Below are positions 1-6,848 of a stretch of DNA of 10,337 nt, in pieces. The notes below the pieces were generated by a model. The model worked only from the letters and a program-made list of their open reading frames with translations. It searched no databases and had not been told where the DNA came from. Both the position numbers and the translations under genes were made by a program. Position 1 is the first letter of the stretch, and every line of letters begins with the position of its first letter. Source of the stretch: Spirochaetia bacterium UBA2205 (GTDB lineage Bacteria; Spirochaetota; UBA4802; UB4802); assembly GCA_002328585.1 (NCBI GenBank), contig DCUV01000066.1, positions 1 through 10,337 on the forward strand, given 5' to 3'.

Positions 1-599
1 ATTTGTAATTTTTGCGATAGTTCCATGGTAACATTCTTTGCTAATAAATCAGCCGTTTCATATATATTTTTTTCAATTGCCCTGATGTTATCATGTTCCA
101 TCCACATAATTTTAGGTGGCTGAGTTACACCATATTTTTCCAGAACAGGAAATATAACATTCTCCTCGCGAAGATAATGCACTGATGATTCCTTAAAAAA
201 ACTCACCAGTTGCTCTATCCTTGAAAATATGACAGCATCGCTCTTTTCTTTAAGCGATGTTGTTTTCTCAACCAGCTCCTGAGCAAATTCAATTAATTTT
301 TTGTGCTCAGTCATTAATATATGTAATGGGTGTCCATAGGGAACGTTGAGCTGATCGTTGTCAATGGATTCACGAAATAAATCAATATGAAGCTGGCATA
401 GCCTATGAACTTCATCAGATGACATCCCTTCCTTAATAAGTTCTTCCTCCAGCATACTAATCTGATGGGGCATAACATTGCCAAATTCTTTTTTAAACAG
501 TATCTTCATCTGTTCAATATCTGCACCATCATGAAGCATTTTTATCATGTTTTTAAGCTGTTCCTTCTTTTGTCCCATATCACTTAAAAATTCGCTCAT
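1..599 (-). CDS. DUF438 / hemerythrin-domain protein (3' end cut by the window edge)
   Basis: Reading leftward from an ATG at 599-597, the frame stays open to the window edge for 199 codons. A GGAGG-type ribosome site sits about 6 bases upstream. Residues about 10-78 match the DUF438 helical domain, with the family signature region around LIKEG, LCQLH and LF. Residues about 88-185 form a hemerythrin-like helical bundle with candidate iron ligands H90 or H93, H99, H141 with E145 (HxxxE spacing) and H169. Family members commonly carry a PAS domain after this, which would lie outside the window, so the architecture here is incomplete. Such proteins are thought to bind a diiron centre and to sense or carry O2 or NO; that role is inferred. 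The start lies only 19 bases after the flavodiiron gene, which places it as the last visible gene of that operon. Confidence 0.9.
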   Translation of the reverse strand, partial: MSEFLSDMGQKKEQLKNMIKMLHDGADIEQMKILFKKEFGNVMPHQISMLEEELIKEGMSSDEVHRLCQLHIDLFRESIDNDQLNVPYGHPLHILMTEHKKLIEFAQELVEKTTSLKEKSDAVIFSRIEQLVSFFKESSVHYLREENVIFPVLEKYGVTQPPKIMWMEHDNIRAIEKNIYETADLLAKNVTMELSQKLQ

Positions 600-618
600 T
601 ACATCCTCCATTCATTAT

Positions 619-1824
619 TTATTCAATTGAATTACTTAAATTGCCAGCAAGCTCTTTGCCAAATGTTATACATTTTTCAATACTTTCGGCATCAGGATTC
701 CACAAACATTTTAAACCATTACTAACTATTTCAAAACCTGCCTTTTTTAATGATTCGTTTATCCTTGTTACTGACTCCCCGCTCCATCCATAGCAGCCAA
801 AGGCAGCTGCCTTTTTATTTTTAAATTTTAATCCTTCTATTTCTTCAAGTATTCCGGCAACAGCAACCGTAATTCCCTTATTAATAGTTGGGGAACCAAC
901 TATTACCATCTTAGATTTAAAAACTTCGGTGATAATATCATTTTTATCACTGGAGGATATATTAAATAACTTTATCGTTACTTTTTCATTGGAGCTTTTT
1001 ATCCCCAGGGCAATATTCTCCGCCATTATTCTGGTGCCGCCCCACATTGTGTCATATATAATGATTATCTGATTTTCCTGATAATCTTTTGACCATGTTT
1101 GATATTTTTTTACTATTTGTACAGGATTAGCTCTCCAGATAACTCCATGGCTTGGTGCAATGATTTCAATTGGTATATTCATTGCAACAATTTCATCAAT
1201 CTTCTTCTCAACAAGAGAACTAAACGGCGCTAATATGTTTGCATAATATTTTATAGCCTCATTGTACAACTCGTATTCATCCACAAGGTCATTAAACATA
1301 AATTCACTTGCATAGTGCTGACCAAAAGCATCATTGCTGAATAAAATATTATCCCCCGTCAAATAGCTTGCCATGCTGTCAGGCCAATGGAGCATTTGCA
1401 TATCAACAAATATGAGTTTTTTCCCATTGCCAATATCGATGCTATCACCAGTTTTAACAGGATTAAAATTCCAATCTTTGTGATAATGCCCCTTAATTAT
1501 TTTTACACCATTTTTTGAACAATATACTGGCACTTCAGGAATATACTGCATCAATTCAGGAAGGGCGCCGCTGTGATCTACTTCGGCATGATTAACTATA
1601 ACAGCATCTACCTTTTTTAGATCAATTATATTTTCTAAATTATGAATATACTCTTTTGCAAATGGTTTATATACAGTATCAACGACAATGGTTTTCTCTT
1701 CTTTTATTAAATATGAATTATAACTACTGCCTTTAAATGTTGAATATTCATTCCCATGGAATTTTCTTAATTCCCAGTCAATCTTCCCAATCCAGTATAC
1801 GTTATTTTTAATATTAATTGTCAT
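619..1824 (-). CDS. fprA: Class A flavodiiron protein (FprA-type NO/O2 reductase)
   Basis: This 401-residue cytoplasmic enzyme has the standard two-domain layout. Residues about 1-248 form a metallo-beta-lactamase-like diiron domain, and about 253-395 a flavodoxin domain. All expected iron ligands are visible: H79, E81, D83 (HxExDH motif), H146, D165 and H226. The FMN phosphate loop is at about 257-264 (YDTMWGGT). No rubredoxin or flavin reductase domain is fused, so it is class A and needs an outside electron donor. Family members reduce NO to N2O and/or O2 to water; which one dominates cannot be read from sequence. The start ATG has an AGGAG site about 10 bases upstream. It begins 7 bases after the hemerythrin gene and is followed 19 bases later by the DUF438 gene, indicating co-transcription and supporting an NO-defence role. 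Confidence 0.96.
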   Translation of the reverse strand: MTINIKNNVYWIGKIDWELRKFHGNEYSTFKGSSYNSYLIKEEKTIVVDTVYKPFAKEYIHNLENIIDLKKVDAVIVNHAEVDHSGALPELMQYIPEVPVYCSKNGVKIIKGHYHKDWNFNPVKTGDSIDIGNGKKLIFVDMQMLHWPDSMASYLTGDNILFSNDAFGQHYASEFMFNDLVDEYELYNEAIKYYANILAPFSSLVEKKIDEIVAMNIPIEIIAPSHGVIWRANPVQIVKKYQTWSKDYQENQIIIIYDTMWGGTRIMAENIALGIKSSNEKVTIKLFNISSSDKNDIITEVFKSKMVIVGSPTINKGITVAVAGILEEIEGLKFKNKKAAAFGCYGWSGESVTRINESLKKAGFEIVSNGLKCLWNPDAESIEKCITFGKELAGNLSNSIE

Positions 1825-1831
1825 ACCAAAA

Positions 1832-2377
1832 TTACTCCTGTAGATATTTCCCGCCTAAATTGTGCAGCAGGTCATGAAATTTTTCATGCGTTCCTTTACC
1901 CATAACATCATCCTCATATTTTTCAAATGCCTGTAGAAGATGTTTTTGTGTATCCATTGCAATTCTTCTATCCCCCATTGGAAACAATATATTATTTTCC
2001 TTATTTATATGACTTCGTAAAAGATTTATATACTGCAATGCAGCCTCAGTGAAAGCATCAGATATAGTGCCTTCCTGTAAATCTTTATCCATAATTGCAA
2101 TATACTTTCTTCCTTCTGTATGTTCATATAACATCTGCTCTATAGGCCCATTTTCTTTAGGAATTCCAGCCTTCTCCATTTCAGGGAATAACATAGTTTC
2201 TTCCTTCCCATGATGACATTTATCAGCAAACAGTTTAAAGAAGTTAACCATTTCCTTTAATTCATCAATACTGATATTTACTTGATTTTTAATCATTTCA
2301 ATCATTTTTTCCAGTATATGTAAGCCATAAAGAATACCTTCATGTTCATTTATTAAATCTTCACTTGCATAATTCAT
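1832..2377 (-). CDS. Hemerythrin-like (HHE) cation-binding protein
   Basis: This is a 181-residue protein made almost wholly of one hemerythrin-like helical bundle. Candidate diiron ligands are H12, H56 with E60 (HxxxE), H86, and H123 with E127 (HxxxE). It lacks the N-terminal ScdA_N domain seen in many RIC/YtfE iron-sulfur repair proteins, so equating it with YtfE would go too far. I chose the ATG at 2377-2375 because AGGAGG lies 7 bases upstream. A longer reading frame (to 2425) adds 16 residues that include the ribosome site itself and are not hemerythrin-like. It is the first gene of the tight HHE - flavodiiron - DUF438 group. Likely roles by family are O2 or NO binding, iron handling or repair of nitrosylated centres; the context favours NO stress. 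Confidence 0.92.
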   Translation of the reverse strand: MNYASEDLINEHEGILYGLHILEKMIEMIKNQVNISIDELKEMVNFFKLFADKCHHGKEETMLFPEMEKAGIPKENGPIEQMLYEHTEGRKYIAIMDKDLQEGTISDAFTEAALQYINLLRSHINKENNILFPMGDRRIAMDTQKHLLQAFEKYEDDVMGKGTHEKFHDLLHNLGGKYLQE

Positions 2378-2488
2378 AATGGAACCTCCTGTTAAAAATA
2401 AATTACAAAAGCTATATAAAACCATTTATTTCTCAATAGTATTTATCCTCTAAAACCGATTTAAAGTTTATAAAGAACGCATCAATAA

Positions 2489-2536
2489 GCAATGCCAATA
2501 CATTGCCGCCGTCTTATCGTGAATTGATAGGACGGC
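2489..2536 (-). terminator. Two adjacent hairpins between the DUF6448 and hemerythrin genes
   Basis: Two inverted repeats sit back to back. The first reading leftward has 11-bp arms (2526-2536 with 2508-2518, core GCCGTC/GACGGC) and a 7-base loop. Its one non-Watson-Crick position would be an A-C mismatch in minus-strand RNA but a G-U pair in plus-strand RNA. The second has perfect 6-bp arms, GCAATG at 2489-2494 and CATTGC at 2501-2506. They lie downstream of the DUF6448 stop, where a transcript end is expected, but no good T-run follows on either strand. They may therefore be a weak terminator, a processing stem or a small repeat. A further 7-bp inverted repeat (TGTAAAT/ATTTACA, 2543-2564) is next to the DUF6448 stop codon. 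Confidence 0.4.
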
Positions 2537-2567
2537 AGCTCTTGTAAATCAGGTACAATTTACACTA

Positions 2568-3248
2568 TCAGCTTTTTGATTTCTCCCTGAAATACAAAAC
2601 TACAAAAATAATACTTGTCGCTAAAAATAAGAGTGATACAATCCATGGCAAATGTGACACATGAGAAACATCTTCACCGTGTCCATGAAAATGTTGTTCT
2701 CCATCCTCCCCTTCAGCAAAATGAAAAAATCGTGTGTAGGCTTCAACATATTCTCTTCCAGCCTCTACGTTATTGACATTAAAATTTTTAAGCTTCATTA
2801 CTTTTTCAAAACGTTTTTCTAATTCGCTAAATCTTTCATCTGATACCATGTTTTTTAATGGATTAAGATTCCCCTCTTCAATTGCCTTATCTGCTGCTTT
2901 AATTTTCTCATCAATTGGTATCCCTGCTGGTTTTATCCCGGTGTATGGTACTCCTTCACCTACTCGATGAATTCTTACCAGAGTTTCAAAGAAATATCTT
3001 TCTGACAGCTCTTTTGCTTCAGGACCATATGAACTAACCTTCATTGCAAGATTAAAAGCATTTTTTATCTCTTTTTCTGCATCAGGTTTAACCCATTTTA
3101 AAACATAATTAACATTATTATGTTCAATAGCTTTTTTTGCATCAGCTATCACCGGTCCTTCCATGGTATCACAATGGCTATATACCAATTCATCATTGAA
3201 CAAAAATAAAGCACATATCAAAGAAGTAAGAATAATTATCCTTTTCAT
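2568..3248 (-). CDS. DUF6448 family exported protein with C-terminal membrane anchor
   Basis: This 226-residue protein starts with a clear signal peptide (K2, R3, then a hydrophobic core at about 4-17) and a plausible cleavage site after V-Y-S24. The mature protein would then begin H25-C26-D27, inside the conserved HCDxxxGPV opening of DUF6448. A mostly helical domain follows to about residue 178, with the family-typical stretch around FFETLVRIHR and PYTGIKPAG (87-109). A histidine-rich linker (H186, H188, H190, H196, H199) and one membrane segment (about 200-220) with a basic tail end the protein. The domain would face the outside of the inner membrane. The ATG at 3248 is preferred over the in-frame GTG at 3251 because AAGGAGG is 5 bases from the ATG and only 2 from the GTG. 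Function is unknown; its position after the NO reductase suggests a periplasmic or metal-linked stress role. Confidence 0.85.
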   Translation of the reverse strand: MKRIIILTSLICALFLFNDELVYSHCDTMEGPVIADAKKAIEHNNVNYVLKWVKPDAEKEIKNAFNLAMKVSSYGPEAKELSERYFFETLVRIHRVGEGVPYTGIKPAGIPIDEKIKAADKAIEEGNLNPLKNMVSDERFSELEKRFEKVMKLKNFNVNNVEAGREYVEAYTRFFHFAEGEDGEQHFHGHGEDVSHVSHLPWIVSLLFLATSIIFVVLYFREKSKS

Positions 3249-3277
3249 CACAACCTCCTTAATAATATTAAATTTTA

Positions 3278-3315
3278 ATATATACCGATCATATATTTTT
3301 ATGACCGGTATATAT
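3278..3315 (-). promoter_or_regulatory. Long inverted repeat in the leader of the DUF6448 gene
   Basis: Arms of 16 bp (3278-3293 and 3300-3315) read ATATATACCGGTCATA on the minus strand against its complement with a single mismatch, and have a 6-base loop. In minus-strand RNA the mismatch becomes a G-U pair, so a stable hairpin could form. It lies between the NO reductase stop and the DUF6448 ribosome site. It could act as a terminator or attenuator for read-through from the NO reductase, although no T-run follows, or as a protein-binding site in DNA. Confidence 0.5.
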
Positions 3316-3326
3316 TGTAATATGCA

Positions 3327-3343
3327 CTATTTAATTTAAATAG
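3327..3343. promoter_or_regulatory. 17-bp perfect palindrome between NO reductase and DUF6448 genes
   Basis: CTATTTAA and TTAAATAG flank a single central T. The site sits 12 bases from the larger inverted repeat at 3278-3315, on the upstream side for the DUF6448 gene. It resembles an operator in form, but AT-rich palindromes of this length can arise by chance, and I see no well-formed promoter next to it. Confidence 0.3.
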
Positions 3344-3364
3344 AAACCTTTAATAGTTTGAAAT

Positions 3365-5599
3365 TCATCGCTTCCTGATAAAGGAAAACCAGATTCCTTT
3401 AATTAAAAATAAAACCAGTAATACTGCTCCACCAGCAAATATTATATCAGGTCCTATCCTTAGCCATGAAGTGGTTTTAATAAAATCACTTGTTGCAATT
3501 TCCGGACTGCGTGCAAACCACAACCCTTTTTGAACAGCATAATAAAACTGATAAAATCCTGAAGGTATAAGGCTTATCACTGTCATAAGCGCAAGCCCTC
3601 CATTCAAACCCCAAAAACTCCATTTCAGAAGACTATCGGACCATGAGTCTTTTTTAAAGATATGCCTCACCGAGAATAACATTAATGCAATAGCCAGCAA
3701 ACCATATACACCAAACAATGCTGTATGAGCATGAATTGGTGTAGTGTTAATTCCCTGTATATAATATAGTATGATAGGTGGATTTATCAAGAATCCAAAA
3801 ACACCAGCGCCAACTAGATTCCAGAAAGCAACAGAAATAAAGAAATACAATGGCCAGCGATATTCATAATTAGTACCACCTTGCTTAATTGTTTTAAAAT
3901 TCATTGCAGCTTCAAAGCCAAGCAATGTTAGCGGTACTACCTCCAGAGCTGAAAATACACCACCTAATGCCATAATTGGAATTGGTGAACCAGTCCAGTA
4001 CAGATGATGAAATGTCCCAATAATTCCACTTCCCAGATACAGAAATACACTCAAATATACAGTAATGTGTGCAAATCGTTCACTTACAGCACCAATTCTT
4101 GACAGTATAAAGGCAAGTGTAACTGTAGCAAAGATTTCAAAGAATCCTTCTACCCATAGATGAACAACCCACCAGCGCCAGTATTCGGCATCAGAAAGAT
4201 GTGCCCCTTTACCATACATTAAGCCAGCCATATAAAAAAGAGGTATGGTAACTGCACTATATAACAACAAATGTGTTAATCCACCCTTATCTTTTTCATT
4301 TTTTAATGCAGGGGCTATGGCTCGTGCTACCAGCACAAGCCATATTATCATACCAGCTATAAGAAGTATCTGCCATACTCTACCCAACTCAATATATTCA
4401 TATCCCTGATGTCCTAAATAAAAACCGTCGCCACCAAAATATCCTTGTATGGACAACCATGTACCTCCAAGAGTGCCAAGAACAACAATCACCAGAGCAA
4501 CAAATAGTATAACTACAACCTTTCCCTGATGCTTTGGCTCCTTACCAACAAATGGACCAATAAAAAGTCCCATAGCTAAAAAGCATGAGGCAATCCAGAA
4601 TATTGCTAATTGTATATGCCATGTTCTTAAAACTGCATACGGTAGTATTGTAGCTATGGGTAAACCAAAAAATTTAGTTCCCTCAACTGTATAATGTCCT
4701 GTCAATGAACCTGTTGCAATCTGAATTAAAAACAAAAACATAGCAACAAGGAAATAAATCACCGTTGCTTTTTGACTGGGAGTTGGATTTGGTTCGGACA
4801 ATTTTGCCAGAGACGTTTTATAATCCTCTTCTTTCATGTATCTATTATAGAAAAACAGCACAACACCCAAAATAAATATAAGCAATACTACGCTTACAAT
4901 TGACCATATTATCATTTCAGGTGTTGGATTATTACCAACCAATGGGTCATATGGCCAGTTAGTTGTGTATGTAACACCTGTGTCGGGACGTTGCACCCCT
5001 GCAGCCCATGCCAACCATGCAAAAAATGATGTGACATTATATCCATCGTCAGTGCTTTGAACAATTCCTGGCTGAAGTCCCATTCTTTCATTGCCATTTT
5101 TGAACAAATTAGTATAGTACTGCCCCAATGCTTTAAAGGCTTCTGTTTGATAGTTACTAAAAATGAGTATATTCTTTTGTGCATCAAATCTATTTTCTTT
5201 AATTTCTTGTGCTACCTTAACACCAATCTCAGCCCTCATAACATTATCCAGCTTTTCAAAATCCTGCTGAGTAAATTTTTGAGCCTTATCAATATCCAGA
5301 CCATACAACCTGGCTGCAATATATAGCCCCAGCCTGTGAAGATAGTCGGCCGACCAATCTGGAGCTAAGTACGAACCATGCCCCCAAATGGTCCCAATAT
5401 GATGTCCACCCCTGCTAAAGTAATATTGCTGCCCATCTAAAATGTTTTGCTGTGTCATAATTATATTACCAGATGGATCAACAACAGCTTCAGGAATTGG
5501 TGGCTTCTCACGATTTATTAAATACCCTCCAAATATAAGCACACCAAAACAGATAATCAGCAGAAACAGTAATACAGCTCTCCACTGTGTTTTAATCAT
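3365..5599 (-). CDS. norB: Quinol-dependent nitric oxide reductase (qNOR, NorZ/NorB)
   Basis: This is a 744-residue integral membrane enzyme reducing two NO to N2O with electrons from quinol. An N-terminal membrane helix (about 8-28) leads into a periplasmic domain (about 30-225) carrying the qNOR-type stretch IWGHGSYLAPDWSADYLH (71-88). The catalytic membrane core then follows with many helices. By alignment with NorB from memory, H328 and H625 are low-spin heme ligands and H623 the heme b3 ligand. H480, H531 and H532 ligate the non-heme iron with E484. All are present, which argues for a true reductase and against an NO dismutase-like variant. The fused N-terminal domain replaces the NorC subunit. 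The ATG at 5599-5597 is chosen because AAGGAGG lies 7 bases upstream; an earlier in-frame ATG (5638) falls inside the upstream hairpin and adds 13 unlikely residues. Confidence 0.97.
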   Translation of the reverse strand: MIKTQWRAVLLFLLIICFGVLIFGGYLINREKPPIPEAVVDPSGNIIMTQQNILDGQQYYFSRGGHHIGTIWGHGSYLAPDWSADYLHRLGLYIAARLYGLDIDKAQKFTQQDFEKLDNVMRAEIGVKVAQEIKENRFDAQKNILIFSNYQTEAFKALGQYYTNLFKNGNERMGLQPGIVQSTDDGYNVTSFFAWLAWAAGVQRPDTGVTYTTNWPYDPLVGNNPTPEMIIWSIVSVVLLIFILGVVLFFYNRYMKEEDYKTSLAKLSEPNPTPSQKATVIYFLVAMFLFLIQIATGSLTGHYTVEGTKFFGLPIATILPYAVLRTWHIQLAIFWIASCFLAMGLFIGPFVGKEPKHQGKVVVILFVALVIVVLGTLGGTWLSIQGYFGGDGFYLGHQGYEYIELGRVWQILLIAGMIIWLVLVARAIAPALKNEKDKGGLTHLLLYSAVTIPLFYMAGLMYGKGAHLSDAEYWRWWVVHLWVEGFFEIFATVTLAFILSRIGAVSERFAHITVYLSVFLYLGSGIIGTFHHLYWTGSPIPIMALGGVFSALEVVPLTLLGFEAAMNFKTIKQGGTNYEYRWPLYFFISVAFWNLVGAGVFGFLINPPIILYYIQGINTTPIHAHTALFGVYGLLAIALMLFSVRHIFKKDSWSDSLLKWSFWGLNGGLALMTVISLIPSGFYQFYYAVQKGLWFARSPEIATSDFIKTTSWLRIGPDIIFAGGAVLLVLFLIKGIWFSFIRKR

Positions 5600-5615
5600 A
5601 CATGATCCTCCTTTA

Positions 5616-5625
5616 TAACTATATT
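5616..5625. promoter_or_regulatory. Candidate MarR half-site upstream of the NO reductase
   Basis: The plus-strand 10-mer TAACTATATT is identical to bases 6706-6715 of the MarR-gene palindrome. It lies directly upstream of the NO reductase ribosome site (5607-5613) and downstream of the predicted promoter. Only one half is present; the second arm cannot be seen here. In AT-rich DNA a 10-base match may be chance, but the position is suitable for regulator binding. Confidence 0.3.
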
Positions 5626-5629
5626 TTGT

Positions 5630-5665
5630 CGGTGGCATGGGATATATTGATATCTCATGCCACTG
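5630..5665 (-). promoter_or_regulatory. Inverted repeat overlapping the predicted NO reductase promoter
   Basis: Arms at 5630-5645 and 5650-5665 pair over 16 positions, with two G-T positions (GTGGCATG at 5632-5639 pairs perfectly with CATGCCAC at 5656-5663) and a 4-base centre. On the minus strand, TTTACA (5669-5664) and TATATC (5646-5641) with a 17-bp spacer make a plausible sigma-70 promoter. It would start about 35 bases before the ATG. The repeat covers almost the whole core promoter, so it is better read as an operator than a terminator: the run of T on the minus strand precedes the stem instead of following it. The sequence does not match the MarR palindrome. Confidence 0.5.
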
Positions 5666-5714
5666 TAAAAAAAACCAAACAATAAAGTATCATTAATTCT
5701 GACTGTAGATTCAT

Positions 5715-6074
5715 TTATAAAAATTTTTTAATATATGAAATACTTCCTTTGAATATCATGCGTATACCTGAGTATCGCATTACTTCGCGTATTGTGCTTC
5801 TTTTAGGTTCTGCATAACAATGAGTGGTGCAATCTTTACAGGAAGGTTTTGGATTGTATGGGCATATCATACGTTTGCTTGCGGCATACAGCAACAATTT
5901 TGTACACTCATCACATAATCGCACTTCAAGAGGATTAACATATAAAGCCACTTTCCCATGTCCATGAACTAACGATTTTGCTTTTGTACGGTGTTTTCCA
6001 TGACAGTAAATATCAATGAATTTTCCCAGTACGCCGATGTCATGCTTTATTGCATTTTGATTGTTGGTATCCAT
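5715..6074 (-). CDS. ygbA: YgbA_NO family (nitrous oxide-stimulated promoter) protein
   Basis: This 119-residue, cysteine-rich protein matches the family named after the NO-induced E. coli YgbA. Visible features are C24 near the N-terminus, C54-x2-C57, C71-P-Y, then C79-x2-C82-x3-C86-Y, followed by the family-typical REVMRYSGIRM segment (97-106). The spacing of cysteines suggests a metal or iron-sulfur site, which is my inference. No signal peptide or membrane segment is evident, so it should be cytoplasmic. The start lies 8 bases after the MarR-type gene, and its weak AAGGA ribosome site overlaps that gene's end, suggesting translational coupling. In other bacteria this family belongs to NO-responsive regulons and is linked to recovery from NO; its biochemistry is unsettled. 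Confidence 0.9.
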   Translation of the reverse strand: MDTNNQNAIKHDIGVLGKFIDIYCHGKHRTKAKSLVHGHGKVALYVNPLEVRLCDECTKLLLYAASKRMICPYNPKPSCKDCTTHCYAEPKRSTIREVMRYSGIRMIFKGSISYIKKFL

Positions 6075-6082
6075 AGCCGTCC

Positions 6083-6673
6083 TTATATAATTTTCTTATC
6101 AGTAAAGTTACAGCAGCCAATGTTAATACCGTCATACTTAAATGTGCGTTTTGTAAATGAACACATAAAAGTATTGCCGGATAGCTGTTTGCAATACTCG
6201 CAATTAATACATAACGCTATATAATCAATAGCTCCATCATCCTGCATTGCCATTACCATACGGGCAAGTACACCAAATGCTATCCTTTTATCGTTTTTAT
6301 CAATTTGTGATAAATAGTGTTGCATTGTATGTGTAGTTTGTTCAATGTGTTTTACAATAAAGCCTGCTTTTTTTGTTAATGACACATAAAAGCTGCGATT
6401 ATCATTGTTATTGATATTTTTTTCTATCATTTCCTTCTTCAATAACGTTTTCACTGCACTACTTGCTGTTGCTTTGCTCACATACAATTCTTTGACAATA
6501 TCTGTTGGATTAATCTTTTTATATTGTGCACATCGTTTGATTAATAGCAATATCTGAATTTGCAATGGGGTTAAGCCATACGTTTCAGATATTTCCCAGA
6601 GCATGGATCTTTTAATTTCAGTAATTTTATCAAGAATGGCTATTAAGTTTTCTTCCAAATGAATTTCATCCAT
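6083..6673 (-). CDS. MarR-family regulator with cysteine-rich C-terminal tail
   Basis: This 196-residue protein has a MarR-type winged helix. Helices occupy about 5-50, the helix-turn-helix region about 55-83 with recognition helix near 65-80 (VSKATASSAVKTLLKK), and the wing about 84-100 (DNRS at 91-94). A dimerisation helix follows at about 103-123. After about residue 150 comes a tail not typical of MarR: C155-x2-C158-x2-C161-x9-C171-x15-C187-C188. Such an array could hold an iron-sulfur cluster or zinc and could respond to NO or redox change. A single further cysteine, C48, lies in the helical part. AGGA lies about 9 bases before the ATG. A perfect 37-bp palindrome covers its promoter, pointing to autoregulation. 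It is co-transcribed with ygbA and is the likely controller of the NO genes. Confidence 0.88.
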   Translation of the reverse strand: MDEIHLEENLIAILDKITEIKRSMLWEISETYGLTPLQIQILLLIKRCAQYKKINPTDIVKELYVSKATASSAVKTLLKKEMIEKNINNNDNRSFYVSLTKKAGFIVKHIEQTTHTMQHYLSQIDKNDKRIAFGVLARMVMAMQDDGAIDYIALCINCEYCKQLSGNTFMCSFTKRTFKYDGINIGCCNFTDKKII

Positions 6674-6683
6674 TATTTACTGT

Positions 6684-6720
6684 CCTGTAATATAGTTAGT
6701 AGTACTAACTATATTACAGG
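6684..6720. promoter_or_regulatory. Perfect 37-bp palindromic operator upstream of the MarR-type gene
   Basis: Two perfect 18-bp arms, CCTGTAATATAGTTAGTA (6684-6701) and its complement (6703-6720), flank one central G. The site begins 11 bases upstream of the ATG and covers the -10 hexamer, the predicted start point and the early leader. MarR-type dimers bind inverted repeats of this kind, so this is very probably the autoregulatory operator. Its length exceeds what one dimer usually needs, so two dimers may bind. Confidence 0.85.
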
Positions 6721-6735
6721 CAGAAAAAATGTCAA
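6708..6735 (-). promoter_or_regulatory. Sigma-70 type promoter of the MarR-ygbA operon
   Basis: On the minus strand, TTGACA (6735-6730, perfect -35) is separated by 16 bp from TATAGT (6713-6708, five of six -10 bases). Transcription should start near 6701, in the centre of the 37-bp palindrome, giving a leader of roughly 28 bases. Binding at the palindrome would block polymerase. A lone TATAAT also occurs at 6778-6773 without a recognisable -35. Confidence 0.75.
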
Positions 6736-6848
6736 ATTATTTTTACTAAAATAATAATTTTATTGCATTGAGATTATAATTTTTTTATTGCTGTAGCAGT
6801 TAGTATGGCTTGTCGGTGTAGTGCTTTATGTGTATAAATTTATGCCCA

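Noticed and set aside
720..729. TACTAACTAT, an exact match to ten bases of the MarR palindrome arm
   Set aside because: It lies deep inside the flavodiiron coding sequence near its 3' end, far from any start, and is most simply a chance match.
1832..2377. RIC/YtfE iron-sulfur repair protein
   Set aside because: The ScdA_N domain common in that family is absent, so only the general hemerythrin-like assignment is kept.
2378..2425. Longer hemerythrin reading starting at 2425
   Set aside because: The added 16 residues include the translated ribosome site of the better ATG at 2377 and do not resemble the family.
3365..5599. NO dismutase instead of NO reductase
   Set aside because: The quinol-type N-terminal region and all catalytic ligands (H480, E484, H531, H532, H328, H623, H625) are intact, which fits an ordinary qNOR.
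5597..5638. Longer qNOR reading starting at 5638
   Set aside because: The extra 13 residues are encoded by the upstream hairpin and ribosome site; the ATG at 5599 has AAGGAGG at ideal distance.
5630..5672. Rho-independent terminator after ygbA
   Set aside because: The stem is strong but the T-run precedes it on the minus strand; on the plus strand it is followed by A, and no plus-strand gene ends there.
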